DNA of 64,000 nt from Gemmiger gallinarum (lineage in GTDB: Bacteria; Bacillota; Clostridia; Oscillospirales; Ruminococcaceae): NCBI RefSeq assembly GCF_014982805.1, contig NZ_JADCKC010000002.1:682001-746000 (forward strand). The letters are read 5' to 3'. Position 1 is the stretch's first letter. Every line of letters starts with the position of its first letter. This document shows positions 55,532-64,000 of the stretch, piece after piece. The notes under the pieces were generated by a model. The model was not told the origin of the DNA. It searched no databases and was given only the letters and a program-made list of their open reading frames with translations. A program made the position numbers and the translations under genes.

Positions 55532-57532
55532 TCAGTGCCCGGCCCGGGCGTCGGCCTGCTCCAGAATGGCCAGCAGAGCCTCGTCCCGCATGGCCGAGAG
55601 AGGGGCGTCCTTGCCCAGCACCTCCCGCTGCCAGTTGGTGTAGTCGGGGCCGTCCCCTGCCGCCCGGGGCAGAGCGGTGAGTCCCCGCAGCACCCAGACG
55701 GTCTTGGCCAGGTCGGTCTGGGTCTCCTCCTGCCGGTAGAAGTTTGCCCAGCGTCCGTGGGCAAAATCCCTCACCACACGGCGGGCGGCCTCAAAGCCTG
55801 CGGCGGACAGACCCACCTTGCGGTAGCAGGCCCGGTAGTCCCCGGCGTTCCACAGCTGCCAGCCGTCGCACAGGTCCACCACCGCCTTGAGACAGTAGCG
55901 GTAGAGCCGTACCTGGCCCAGCACCGTGTCCGCCCACAGCCGGGTAGTGGGACGGGCGGCGTACTCGCAGCCCGAGAGCAGCGTGTCGAAACCGGGCACG
56001 GCGTCGGCGCAGACTCCACGCAGCCAGGCCAGCTGCTCGGCAAAGGACTGGTCCCCTGCCGCCCAGCGCAGCTCCGGCAGCGAACTCCTGGTCCGGCCGG
56101 ACAGCCAGGCGGTGGCCACCGCCCGGGCGGAGCAGGCCATGAGCTGTTCCCCCGCCCGCTGGTCGGGCCAGGGACCGAAGGCGGCGGTGGACTGGAACCA
56201 GGATTTCAGGCAGGTGGCCAGGTCGTCCAGCTGGCGGTCCTGCAGGGCCCAGCCGTCGGGGGCGCGGTAGTAGGTGCGCAGATACCCTGCCCGGTGGGCG
56301 TCCAGGTTGGCGTCCACATTGCGCCACAGGGCCGCCAGCACGTCCAGAGGATAGACATGGGGCTTGACGCTCCCCGCACAGATGAGCCACATGGCCCGGG
56401 CGCCCTTCTCGAAGGCATCGCACAGTTCCCGGGCGGCCAGCTCCATGGCGGCAGGGCGCATGGTCAGGCAGTTGCCCGACTGGCCGTCGCTGCAGGCCGC
56501 ATGGAAAAAGACGCCGCCCCGTCCCCCGGTGGGCTGGTCGGGAAGCACCGGCGTACGGGAATCCCGGCTGCCCTCCCGGGGGCTGACAAACTTGCCGTAG
56601 CCGTTGTCCGGCCAGATGCGGATGACATCCTGGGGCAGATCCAGCACGCCGGCCCGTTCCAGCGCCGCCGTCTCGTCGTCCAGAAGGCAGACGGGGGCGC
56701 TGGGCAGCTCGGCACGGACAGCGTCGTACTGGGCACGGAGCACCCGGCCGATCTGCTGTCCCTGACGGACCAGAGTGGCGGCGGCCAGCTCCCGCCGGTC
56801 GAAAATTTCGCCGCCCTGGGCGGGCAGGCCCAGACGCCAGATGATTTTCTCGTGCTTGCGCCTGGAGACGGCGTCCGCCCACAGACGGGCGTAGGCGTCG
56901 GCACTCTCGGCATAGAGGGGGGACTTGCCCGGCACCGCCCGGTCAAAGGGGGCGGCGTCCAGAGGGCAGGGCCCGCACTGCATCCGCCACAGACCCATGG
57001 CGCCGGCCAGAGCGGCGGGCTTGCCCTGGGGCAGCGAGACAAAGTTGCCGCCGCAGCGCAGCAGGGCCTCAAAGGCCATCTCCCAGCCCAGGTCGGGGGA
57101 GGCCGGGGTGTTCCAGCCCTGCAGCAGCTGGCCGCCGTCGAAGTTCCAGCCCCGCAGGGCCACCGACGCCGGTTTGCTCAGATAGTGCTCGGTGGTGACG
57201 GCGGCCAGTTCCTTGCGCTCAAACTGCTGGTCGTTCCAGAACCAGAAGGGCGTCACTCCCAGGGCCGAACGGCTCAGGTGAAGCAGGGCATAAATGGCCG
57301 CCAGATCGTCGGCGGCACGGATGATCATGGATTCGCTGCTCTGCAGGTCGATGGAGAACTGCTCAGGCGCCAGGTCCCGGGCCAGACAGAGCTGGATGCG
57401 GCCCGAAGGGATCAGGTCGCCCTCGTTGAGGGTCATCTCCAAATCCCGCCGAAAGCGGGTGATCCCCCGGCGCAGGGGTTCGCTGGACCACTGGGACGAG
57501 ATGGCCACACCCCGTGTCAAAAGAAATTCCAT
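55532..57532 (-). CDS. GH115-like glycoside hydrolase
   Basis: 666 aa without signal peptide. Features of the GH115 (alpha-glucuronidase) family: SVALRGWNFDGGQLLQGWNT, VIRIWPDNGYGKFVSPRE, GRGGVFFHAACSDGQS and ARAMWLICAGSVKPHVYPLD. Members remove methyl-glucuronic acid from xylan side chains, but whether this shorter, cytosolic protein keeps the activity is unknown; several catalytic positions cannot be judged by eye. It has no sugar transporter nearby. Followed by the HD gene, same strand. The next kilobase upstream is the R3 repeat. Confidence 0.72.
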   Translation of the reverse strand: MEFLLTRGVAISSQWSSEPLRRGITRFRRDLEMTLNEGDLIPSGRIQLCLARDLAPEQFSIDLQSSESMIIRAADDLAAIYALLHLSRSALGVTPFWFWNDQQFERKELAAVTTEHYLSKPASVALRGWNFDGGQLLQGWNTPASPDLGWEMAFEALLRCGGNFVSLPQGKPAALAGAMGLWRMQCGPCPLDAAPFDRAVPGKSPLYAESADAYARLWADAVSRRKHEKIIWRLGLPAQGGEIFDRRELAAATLVRQGQQIGRVLRAQYDAVRAELPSAPVCLLDDETAALERAGVLDLPQDVIRIWPDNGYGKFVSPREGSRDSRTPVLPDQPTGGRGGVFFHAACSDGQSGNCLTMRPAAMELAARELCDAFEKGARAMWLICAGSVKPHVYPLDVLAALWRNVDANLDAHRAGYLRTYYRAPDGWALQDRQLDDLATCLKSWFQSTAAFGPWPDQRAGEQLMACSARAVATAWLSGRTRSSLPELRWAAGDQSFAEQLAWLRGVCADAVPGFDTLLSGCEYAARPTTRLWADTVLGQVRLYRYCLKAVVDLCDGWQLWNAGDYRACYRKVGLSAAGFEAARRVVRDFAHGRWANFYRQEETQTDLAKTVWVLRGLTALPRAAGDGPDYTNWQREVLGKDAPLSAMRDEALLAILEQADARAGH

Positions 57533-57825
57533 ACTTTCTCATCTCCCGGAAAAGACAGCGCCGCCGGCTGCGGCAGAGCGCCGGAACCCTGCAGGGCAAG
57601 GGGCATACCACAGGGAAATCTCCCGGAAAGAGTTCCGGGAGAAAGGCATACCCGCCGTGCAGGGGAAAATTCTGATACCAATATACCACGCCGCCGCCCT
57701 CCCGCGCCACCCGCACCCATTTTCTGCCACGAGTTTTGTCGAAAACTTACAAAAAACAGGAATGGGTTTTGACAGGGTGGTTGTTCTATGGGGAGGGGCA
57801 GGTTTGTTTTGGGTTAGTCGGATTA

Positions 57826-58709
57826 GGGGGGGACGGGCGGCTTTTTACAGGCCCGGTTTATTTGAGATTTTTATTAGGTAACCCGTTGTGTAGTTTAGGT
57901 ACGACGCTTCGGGCAGACATTTCCTGTCGGGAGACTGCCGCTTTTTGTGCGGTCAAAAAGCGGCGGAAAAACCCGCCGCCGGTTTCGAGGCGGCGGCCGC
58001 ACGACTTGGGGGCTGCCCGCCCCCAAGACCCCCAAAGAGGAGGTCGAAGGCGATTTTTCCTAAAAATGAACACAGTACATTTTCTTAACGGAAAAACCGC
58101 CTTCTCCATCTCTGAAACGCTGCGGCGTTGGGGATGTGAGGGAAAACGGGTGGCTGAAAAGCAATGGGCCGTCCGGTGAAAGCACCGTGGAGGCTTTGTA
58201 CTGGCCGAAACTTAGAAGTGGTCTTGGATGCGGTATAGAGAGCTCTCCCCCAGGCACCCTGCAAGAGCCTATGTCTGTATAGATGAGGAAAAGCCTTTCT
58301 CTCAGGCGTCAGTCTGGAGGAATCACGCCCCCAAAATGAAAACGACTGACTTCCCCCAGGCGGCGGTCTGCGGGAGCGGGCCGCCGCACAAATATGGGAG
58401 GCCGGGTGAGCTCTTATCTTGTGATGCACGGGGCACGACCCATAGACCGGTTATCTCAAGTTGCAGGAGGCAATTCTCGGCGCGACCCACATCTTGCTCC
58501 GGGGTTTCTTAAGGGGCCCGCAGGCCCCTTAAGCCGTGCCCCCCGCCTCGGAACTAGGGGCGGGTTTTTCCGCCGCTTTTTGACCGGTCAAAAAGCGGCA
58601 GTCTGCTGTTATTTGCCGTTTGTCCGAAGCGTTGTACCTCAACCATATAACGGGTTACCAAATAAAAACTTTTAATAAAGTCGGGCCTTCCACCCGCCGC
58701 CCGTTCCCC
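57826..58709 (+). repeat. Palindromic intergenic repeat, copy R3 (complete)
   Basis: 884 bp with imperfect inverted ends of about 110 bp: GGTAACCCG...ACGCTTCGGG, then a CCGCTTTTTG/CAAAAAGCGG segment and AAAAACCCGCC, mirrored on the right. Middle identical in order to R2: GC palindrome, AAAATGAACACAGTACATTT hairpin (about 58045-58100), a central region, the core (about 58386-58481) almost letter for letter as in R2, and CTTAAGGGGCC/GGCCCCTTAAG. Possible ORFs are not conserved as proteins. Bases 57533-57825 hold no gene either. Confidence 0.88.
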
Positions 58710-59012
58710 AAAAACACGAAAAGCCTTACATCCACAACTGCCCCAAAGCCACAACAGCCTAAAAACTTCAAAGCCAAACAAGCCCCCAAACCCCCGCAAA
58801 ACCCAAAACGGGCGCGCCGCAGAGGTTTCCCCCGCGGCGCGCCCGCCGATCATGGTAAACGGAAAGATCTTCCCCGCCGCATGGCAGCATGGCAAAGGCC
58901 ATCGCCGCCGAGGAGGCGTACTGCGGGCAACGAACCGCAAATTGCGGGAAAGACCGATCGTCCGCCCGATATTGTAGCACACAGCGGACAAAAGCGCAAG
59001 CTGTGGCCGTTT
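58710..59012. other. Non-coding spacer after R3
   Basis: Stop-rich in most frames; contains GGCGCGCCGC...GCGGCGCGCC (58811-58848) as a GC hairpin that may terminate the patatin transcript. No gene supported. Confidence 0.5.
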
Positions 59013-59867
59013 TTACTTTGCGCAGAACCGCCGCAGCTCGCCCAGACGGGAAAGGGTATCCGCCCGGCCCAGCTCATACAGTTCCCGCAGCTTTTTCACG
59101 CTGTGCTCGGTGCGGGAGACTTCCAGGTCCACGCTGGGCCGCAGCACAAAGACATCGCCGTCGGCCACACCCTGTTCCACAGCGGCCAGCTCGGCGTTGT
59201 AGACCTCATGGCGGTGGGCCATGGCATTCACAAATTCGGGATAGTCGTGATACATCATCTTGAAAGGCAGAATGGCCGCCGGTTTTTTGCGGTATCCCGC
59301 CGCCCGGGTCAGCACCACAATGTTCTTGCGGTAGCCCATCCGGCGGAAGGCCCCCAGGGGAATGCTGTCCGCCACGCCGCCGTCCAGCAGTTTTTTGCCC
59401 CCTACCTCCACAATGCGGGAGACCAACGGCATGGAGGCTCCCGCCCGCAGGTATTCCATGTTATCCCCTTTCCGCATGGAGTCGCAGCGGATGTACTCCG
59501 CCTTGCCCGTCTCCACGTTGGTGCAGGTCACATAGAAGGGCACCCCCGACGCCTGAAAGGCATCGTCGTCAAAGGGGTCCAGCTCCCAGGGAATGTCATG
59601 GTAGCAGAATTGCTTGTCCACAATATCCCCCGTGGTCAAAAGGGGGTAGAGTCCCATGAACCTCTTGTCGCTGCGGTACTTCTCATAATACCGGATGCTG
59701 CGCCCGTGCTGGCCCGACAGATAGGACACTCCGTGTACCGTCCCGGCGGATACGCCGATGACGCCGTCCACATGAATGCCCGATTCCAGAAAGGCATCCA
59801 GCACGCCTGCGGTGTACAAGCCCCGCATGGCGCCGCCCTCCAGCACAAGACCGAGTTTTTGCTCCAT
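59013..59867 (-). CDS. Patatin-like phospholipase/esterase
   Basis: 284 aa. Oxyanion-hole Gly-rich loop LEGGAMRGLYTAGVL (residues about 8-22), nucleophile elbow GVSAG with the catalytic Ser, and catalytic Asp in LLDGGVADSIP: a complete Ser-Asp dyad. RssA/YjjU-like bacterial patatins act on membrane lipids. Start ATG 59867 (MEQKLGLVLEGGAMRG); the frame upstream lacks similarity. AGGATATG context. Lies 29 bp after the LTA-synthase-like gene, so probably in the same transcript and linked to envelope lipid turnover. Confidence 0.92.
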   Translation of the reverse strand: MEQKLGLVLEGGAMRGLYTAGVLDAFLESGIHVDGVIGVSAGTVHGVSYLSGQHGRSIRYYEKYRSDKRFMGLYPLLTTGDIVDKQFCYHDIPWELDPFDDDAFQASGVPFYVTCTNVETGKAEYIRCDSMRKGDNMEYLRAGASMPLVSRIVEVGGKKLLDGGVADSIPLGAFRRMGYRKNIVVLTRAAGYRKKPAAILPFKMMYHDYPEFVNAMAHRHEVYNAELAAVEQGVADGDVFVLRPSVDLEVSRTEHSVKKLRELYELGRADTLSRLGELRRFCAK

Positions 59868-59896
59868 ATCCTCACACTTTCTTCCCGGTCCGGCAA

Positions 59897-61789
59897 TCAG
59901 GCGGCGGGGGTCAGGGGGGCAAACAGGCTCTGATTCCGGCTGGCCTTGGCCCCGATGTTGTTGTATTCCAGATAGAAATATCCGCTCATCCAGGCATCGT
60001 TTTCGGCGTTCTCGCCGTAGGTGCGGGTGGTGCCGTCGGCGGCCATGTAATCGTTGCCCGCCGTCTGGACGGGGACATCCTGCTTCATGGCCAGCAGATA
60101 CTGATAGAAGGGCGACAGGGGCAGCTCCGCCTGCTCCACCAGGGTGGGAGCCAGGTCGCACAGGTCCATGCGGTTGAGGGCGTCGTTCTCGTTCACATAG
60201 CCCGCGTTCTCCAGCGGATAGTTGGCCCAGATGAAGTACGGCGTGCTGCGCTCCAGCAGCTGCCGGTCGTTTTCGGGGATGCTCTGGTCGGCAATGTGGT
60301 CGATGAAGCTGGGGGCGTGGTCGCCGGCCAGGGCCACGATCACCTTGCGGCCGCTCTCCTCATAGACCTTGGTGAAGTAGTCGCACAGTTCGCCGATGGC
60401 CTGGTCGCTCATGTACATGCAGGACAGATACTCGTCCACCTCGTCGTCGTACTCGCCGTAGTCGGTGGCCGCATGGACCAGATCCAGGGAGGCGTCGTTC
60501 ATGTCGTAGTCGCCGTGGCTCTGGATGGACACCAGGAAGCCGAACCGGGGCTGATCCTCCGGCATGGCCTCATACAGGGCCGCAAAGTCCTTGTAGGTGG
60601 CCGAGTCGGTCTGGTAGGGACGGTTACCGTAGTACTCCTGGGTGGGGAAATCCTCCTGGAAGTGGGTCTCGTCAAAGCCCAGGGCCAGCCAGGCGGAATC
60701 CCGGCGATAGTTGGAGTTGGTGTAGGGATGGGCTGCCATGGTGGCGTAGCCCAGGTCCTCCAGATAGCTCACCAGGCTGTTGGCGTTGTGCAGGTTGAGC
60801 CAGTTGAAGGGAGTGATGCTGGGCATGAGCATCAGGGAATTGGAGGTCAGCATCTCATACTCGCTGGAGTTGGTACCGCCGCCCACATGGGGGCTGACGG
60901 TGTGGCCCAGAATGCTGTTGGGCAGGTTTTTGATGGTGGACATGTACTCCACGTCGGTTTGCAGGTCGGTGACGAGAGAGGGATCATAGAAGCTCTCGGA
61001 CAGAATCAGGATGACGTCGGGGTACTCGTCGGCATCCACCTCGGGGGCAGTGCGCTGGTAATCCTGGCCCAGGGCGGCAGCCTCCGCCGCGGCGTCGTTG
61101 GAGTAGCCGTCGGGCATGAGGATGGGGTCCACCAGCAGAGACGCCGCCTCAATGGTGCCGGCCAGATAGCCGTACTTGTAGTAGGTCTCCTGCCAGGCCC
61201 AGCCGTAGGTGGCCTTGGGCTTGATGGGCGCCGGGCTGAAGTAGCCGATGTAGAGGATCAGCGCCGCGCAGACCAGGCTGGCGGCATAGCGGATGCCCCG
61301 GCGTTTCCAGCTGATTTTTACGCCCTTGCGGGGGTGCACCAGCCATGCCTGCAAAGCGGCCATGGCCAGCACCGGCAGATACAGCAGCGCCAGGGTAATG
61401 ACGGTCTGGTTGATACGCAGGGTGTAGCTGCCCATGACCTCCGCCGCCGTGCCGATGTTGAGCACATCCTGGGGCATAAGGGCGGAACCGTGAAGGTCCC
61501 GGGTGTAGTAGTTGGCGATGGACAGCACGGTGAAGATCGCCCCGGCAATGCCGGTGGCCCGGGACCACTTGCCCAGCAGGGCGAAGAGCACCAGCGTCAG
61601 GCAAAAGGCGGTGAGGGCGTTGAGAGGGGCGAACACCGGCCACTGCCCGGCCATGTAGTCGGCGGTGACGCCGTCGGACAGTTCCAGCTGATACCGGGCA
61701 ATGAAGGCCGCTGCCAGCGCAAGCAGGCAGGGCAGCACGGTCTGCAGCCAGAAGGTGCGGTCAAGAATGCGGGTTTTGAGCGTTTGCAT
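59897..61789 (-). CDS. LTA-synthase-like membrane sulfatase
   Basis: 630 aa. Five N-terminal membrane helices (about residues 13-180), then an extracellular alkaline-phosphatase-superfamily domain: YPDVILILSESFYDPSLV (metal), GGGTNSSEYEMLTSN (the catalytic Thr in GGTN, cf. the GxTxxSE of LtaS), SHGDYDMND and VALAGDHAPSF. Related enzymes polymerise glycerol phosphate or transfer phosphoglycerol/phosphoethanolamine to envelope polymers. Whether it makes lipoteichoic acid is not provable here. Upstream of the patatin gene. Confidence 0.9.
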   Translation of the reverse strand: MQTLKTRILDRTFWLQTVLPCLLALAAAFIARYQLELSDGVTADYMAGQWPVFAPLNALTAFCLTLVLFALLGKWSRATGIAGAIFTVLSIANYYTRDLHGSALMPQDVLNIGTAAEVMGSYTLRINQTVITLALLYLPVLAMAALQAWLVHPRKGVKISWKRRGIRYAASLVCAALILYIGYFSPAPIKPKATYGWAWQETYYKYGYLAGTIEAASLLVDPILMPDGYSNDAAAEAAALGQDYQRTAPEVDADEYPDVILILSESFYDPSLVTDLQTDVEYMSTIKNLPNSILGHTVSPHVGGGTNSSEYEMLTSNSLMLMPSITPFNWLNLHNANSLVSYLEDLGYATMAAHPYTNSNYRRDSAWLALGFDETHFQEDFPTQEYYGNRPYQTDSATYKDFAALYEAMPEDQPRFGFLVSIQSHGDYDMNDASLDLVHAATDYGEYDDEVDEYLSCMYMSDQAIGELCDYFTKVYEESGRKVIVALAGDHAPSFIDHIADQSIPENDRQLLERSTPYFIWANYPLENAGYVNENDALNRMDLCDLAPTLVEQAELPLSPFYQYLLAMKQDVPVQTAGNDYMAADGTTRTYGENAENDAWMSGYFYLEYNNIGAKASRNQSLFAPLTPAA

Positions 61790-62086
61790 GGATGTTTCCT
61801 CTTACTGTGGATGGGTGCCGCGCCCGGTCATACTGGCCAAAGCGACACATGTAAAATTGTGTAATGCGTACAAAAAAGAGGCGTTCGCGGCAGCGAACAC
61901 CTTTCTATTATAGCACGATGTGTCGAATTCGTAAAGAAACAGTATGTGAAAAAACCGGCGCAGCAGCGGCAAAATCTGCCTGCCGGGCCGGTTTTCGGGC
62001 TTGGAAAGGAAGTTTTTGTAAGGAAATTGTAAATCCCATCCCCTCTTCCCTGTCCGGCGGCGGGACGGGACAGGGCGAACAGCAGG
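61790..62086. other. Spacer with terminator of the MATE gene
   Basis: AAAACCGGC 61951-61959 pairs with GCCGGTTTT 61987-61995, with an inner GCAG/CTGC stem and A/T flanks: terminator for the minus-strand MATE gene. 61840-61920 is AT-rich and could hold the LTA-synthase-like promoter. Confidence 0.65.
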
Positions 62087-63472
62087 TCAGTCCTCCCGGA
62101 ACAGCTGCTCCGCGGCGTGGAACTCCCGGCGGGCCAGCTGGGGCTCAAACACCAGGACAAAGACGGTGCCGCTGACGCAGGCTGAAATAACGTCGGCCAG
62201 AGGTTCGGCGTAAAAGGCGGCCCGGGCTCCGAAAAAGGCGGGCAGGGCCAGGGTCAGCAGCACAAAGCCCGCCTTGCGGAAGAGGGAGAGGGCCAGGGAG
62301 GTGCGGGTGCGGGCCAGAGCAGTGAGGCCGTCCACCCGGGCGTACTGGACGGCCAGGGGGATGATGCCCAGGGTAAAGACCCGCAGTCCCCAGGCGGACA
62401 GTTCCAGCAGGGAGGCGTCGGAGGTGAAGATGCGGACGATCTGCCCCGCCAGCAGCTGGAACACCACGAACATGATGACGGTAAAGCCCAGACACATGCG
62501 CAGCACGCAGCGGGCGGCCTGACGGACCCGGTCGCTGCGGCAGGCGCCGTAGTTGTAGCTGAGGATGGCCTGGGTGCCGCTGCTGATGCCCAGCATGGGC
62601 CCGGTGATGAGAGCCATGCAGCTCTGGACGATGGTGGCGCAGGCAATGAGGGCGTCCCCCTGCTCAGGGCCGCCGTAGTACTGGAGGACGGCATTCATGG
62701 CGATGAGGATGATGCTGTCAGTGGCCAGAATGAGGAAAGGCGGGAAGCCCATGCCCGCCACCCGGAACATGAGGGGGAAGTCCGGGCGGCACAGGCCGAT
62801 GCGGATGGGCGGCTTGCAGAAGAGGAACCAGGCGGTAAAGGCGCAGCTGAGAAACTGGGAGAGGACGGTGGCCGCGGCGGCGCCCGCCACCCCCATGTTC
62901 AGGGCGAAGATGAACACCGGGTCCAGGATGATGTTGGCCACGGCGCCGATGAGGACGGCGGCCATGCCCACGGTGCTGTAGCCCTGACAGGTGATGAAGT
63001 AGTTGAGGCCCACCGCCATGAGGGCAAAGAAGGTGCCGGCGGTGTAGATGGTCAGATAGGTGTCGGCATAAGGAAAGGTGGCGTCGCTGGCGCCGAAGCA
63101 GCGCAGCAGCGGTTCCCGGCAGATCAGGAACCCGGCGGTGAGCAGAGCGGACAGCCCCACCAGCATAAGAAAGCAGTTGGCCAGCACCTTGCGGGCGGTG
63201 GCGTTGTTGCCCTCTCCCATGCGGATGGCCATGAGGATGGAGCCGCCCAGTCCCACCAGGGTGCCGAAGCTGCTGAGCAGGGTGACGATGGGCCCGCAGA
63301 CCCCCACGCCTGCCAGGGCCAGGTCCCCCACCCCGGGAATATTGCCGATGTAGACGCGGTCAATGAGGCTGTAGAGCACGTTGACGAACTGGGCGATCAT
63401 GGCGGGCACCGCCAGACCCAGCACCAATTTAGGTACCGACCCCTTACCCAGATCCTGCCGGCTGCTTTTCAT
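62087..63472 (-). CDS. MATE-family multidrug/toxin exporter
   Basis: 461 aa, twelve membrane helices in two halves with the usual pattern: PKLVLGLAVPAMIAQFVNVL then IDRVYIGNIPGVGDLALAGV in the first half, and the corresponding GMGFPPFLILATDSIILIAM in the second. Cation/drug antiporter, likely sodium- or proton-driven. Start ATG 63472 (MKSSRQDLGKG) with GGAG just upstream. Transcribed alone; a terminator separates it from the glycerate kinase gene. Confidence 0.93.
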   Translation of the reverse strand: MKSSRQDLGKGSVPKLVLGLAVPAMIAQFVNVLYSLIDRVYIGNIPGVGDLALAGVGVCGPIVTLLSSFGTLVGLGGSILMAIRMGEGNNATARKVLANCFLMLVGLSALLTAGFLICREPLLRCFGASDATFPYADTYLTIYTAGTFFALMAVGLNYFITCQGYSTVGMAAVLIGAVANIILDPVFIFALNMGVAGAAAATVLSQFLSCAFTAWFLFCKPPIRIGLCRPDFPLMFRVAGMGFPPFLILATDSIILIAMNAVLQYYGGPEQGDALIACATIVQSCMALITGPMLGISSGTQAILSYNYGACRSDRVRQAARCVLRMCLGFTVIMFVVFQLLAGQIVRIFTSDASLLELSAWGLRVFTLGIIPLAVQYARVDGLTALARTRTSLALSLFRKAGFVLLTLALPAFFGARAAFYAEPLADVISACVSGTVFVLVFEPQLARREFHAAEQLFRED

Positions 63473-63572
63473 GGCCAAAACTCCTTTTATACTGTACGTA
63501 TAGTGAAATATACAAATTGTATAAAACGCGGCGGGCGGGAGGGCTGCCCTCTCCCCTGCGCTGCCGCAAAAA

Positions 63573-63606
63573 GAGCCTGCCGGGACAGGATGGTCCCCGC
63601 AGGCTC
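63573..63606 (-). terminator. Terminator of the glycerate kinase gene
   Basis: GAGCCTGC...GGGAC pairs with GTCCCC...GCAGGCTC, followed on the minus strand by TTTTTGC. Confidence 0.75.
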
Positions 63607-63703
63607 GGCGCAAACAGTATAGCACCCGTCCCAAAGGGATGCAACCATCCCCCGGAAGGAAATTTTTGCAAAGGATTCCGGGCATACCCGGCGGCAGAAT
63701 GCC

Positions 63704-64000
63704 TTACCGGGCGTTCAGGGTCATGAGGCGGCAGGCATCCTCGGCAGCGCGGCGCAGATCGGCAGCGGCACGGGGAGCAGCCTGTTCAAAGGGCAGGGCG
63801 GCCCGGTCGGCGGCCACCATGGCGGTGACCCCCATGTCGTAGAGGGCCCATGCCCCCTCCCCGATGACGCCCCCAAAGGCGATCACCGGCACCCCGGCAA
63901 CCCGGGCCCGGCGGGCCACCCCGGCAATGACCTTGCCCTGAGCGGTCTGGCCGTCGATGCAGCCCTCCCCCGTCAGCACCAGGGAGGCATCTTTCAGCAG
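63704..64000 (-). CDS. Glycerate kinase, C-terminal part
   Basis: 98 codons of open frame up to the right window edge; N-terminus lies outside. LVLTGEGCIDGQTAQGKVIA is the family's conserved nucleotide-binding motif, followed by a VAGVPVIAFGGVIGEGAWAL segment and a C-terminal helix EDACRLMTL. GlxK-type enzymes phosphorylate glycerate on the way to glycolysis. Confidence 0.88.
   Translation of the reverse strand: MLKDASLVLTGEGCIDGQTAQGKVIAGVARRARVAGVPVIAFGGVIGEGAWALYDMGVTAMVAADRAALPFEQAAPRAAADLRRAAEDACRLMTLNAR

Noticed and set aside
55526-57772. 748-codon plus-strand frame over the GH115-like gene
   Set aside because: Antisense shadow of a gene with recognisable motifs on the minus strand.
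58394-58675. Short proteins predicted from the repeat core (MGGRVSSYLVMHG...)
   Set aside because: Conserved between copies at the DNA level in both strands and not frame-specifically; no ribosome site. Treated as part of the repeat.
60296-61864. 522-codon plus-strand frame over the LTA-synthase-like gene
   Set aside because: Antisense shadow, Val/Gly/His-rich without motifs.

Overview
The window reads as the replication-origin neighbourhood of a GC-rich, low-complexity-tailed Firmicute of the Oscillospiraceae/Ruminococcaceae type (Faecalibacterium / Gemmiger / Subdoligranulum-like). This is an inference from gene order (dnaA-dnaN-yaaA-recF-remB-gyrB-gyrA; parA-parB-serS; rpmH-rnpA-yidD-yidC-jag-mnmE-mnmG-rsmG-noc), gram-positive style ribosome binding sites and promoters, LTA-synthase-like and MATE genes, and Oscillospiraceae-like accessory recombinases. 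The left end cuts dnaA and the right end cuts a glycerate kinase gene.

Layout. 1-9 kb: the plus-strand initiation/topoisomerase cluster, with a convincing oriC (DnaA boxes, GC clamp, DnaA-trio run) between dnaA and dnaN. 9-10.4 kb: a secreted alanine-rich 76-residue-repeat protein with its own strong promoter, then tRNA-Met and tRNA-Glu separated by a perfect 19-bp inverted repeat. 10.4-29.7 kb: two mobile elements stacked in tandem at the 3' end of tRNA-Glu. Each ends at the right with a large serine recombinase gene and the same TCACCAAA junction. Element A carries an Mrr-like nuclease, a helicase scrap, a membrane LuxR regulator and a lipoprotein. Element B is an integrated mobilisable plasmid (RepA-like initiator, four 22-23-bp iterons, oriT-like hairpin, MobV relaxase) with a ferric-iron-type ABC transporter plus metallo-beta-lactamase-fold protein as cargo.

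29.7-54.6 kb: MerR regulator, small hypotheticals, then the minus-strand housekeeping block serS-parB-parA, noc, rsmG-mnmG, mnmE, jag, yidC, yidD, rnpA, rpmH, with three perfect parS sites. The block is interrupted by a D-Ala-D-Ala carboxypeptidase, a thioesterase, a TraX-like protein, gene debris (ABC transporter and flavodoxin fragments), and a PadR/DUF2812 pair. 54.8-64 kb: HD phosphohydrolase, GH115-like protein, patatin, LTA-synthase-like sulfatase, MATE exporter and glycerate kinase, all on the minus strand.

Usually rpmH lies immediately upstream of and divergent from dnaA; here it lies 54 kb downstream, so the segregation/tRNA-modification/membrane-insertion block points head-on at a fork leaving the dnaA-dnaN origin. 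The most unusual unexplained structures are three roughly 0.7-0.9-kb palindromic, apparently non-coding repeats (about 35.84, 42.79 and 57.83 kb) sharing long terminal inverted repeats and an almost invariant core, one of them carrying a nested second palindromic element.
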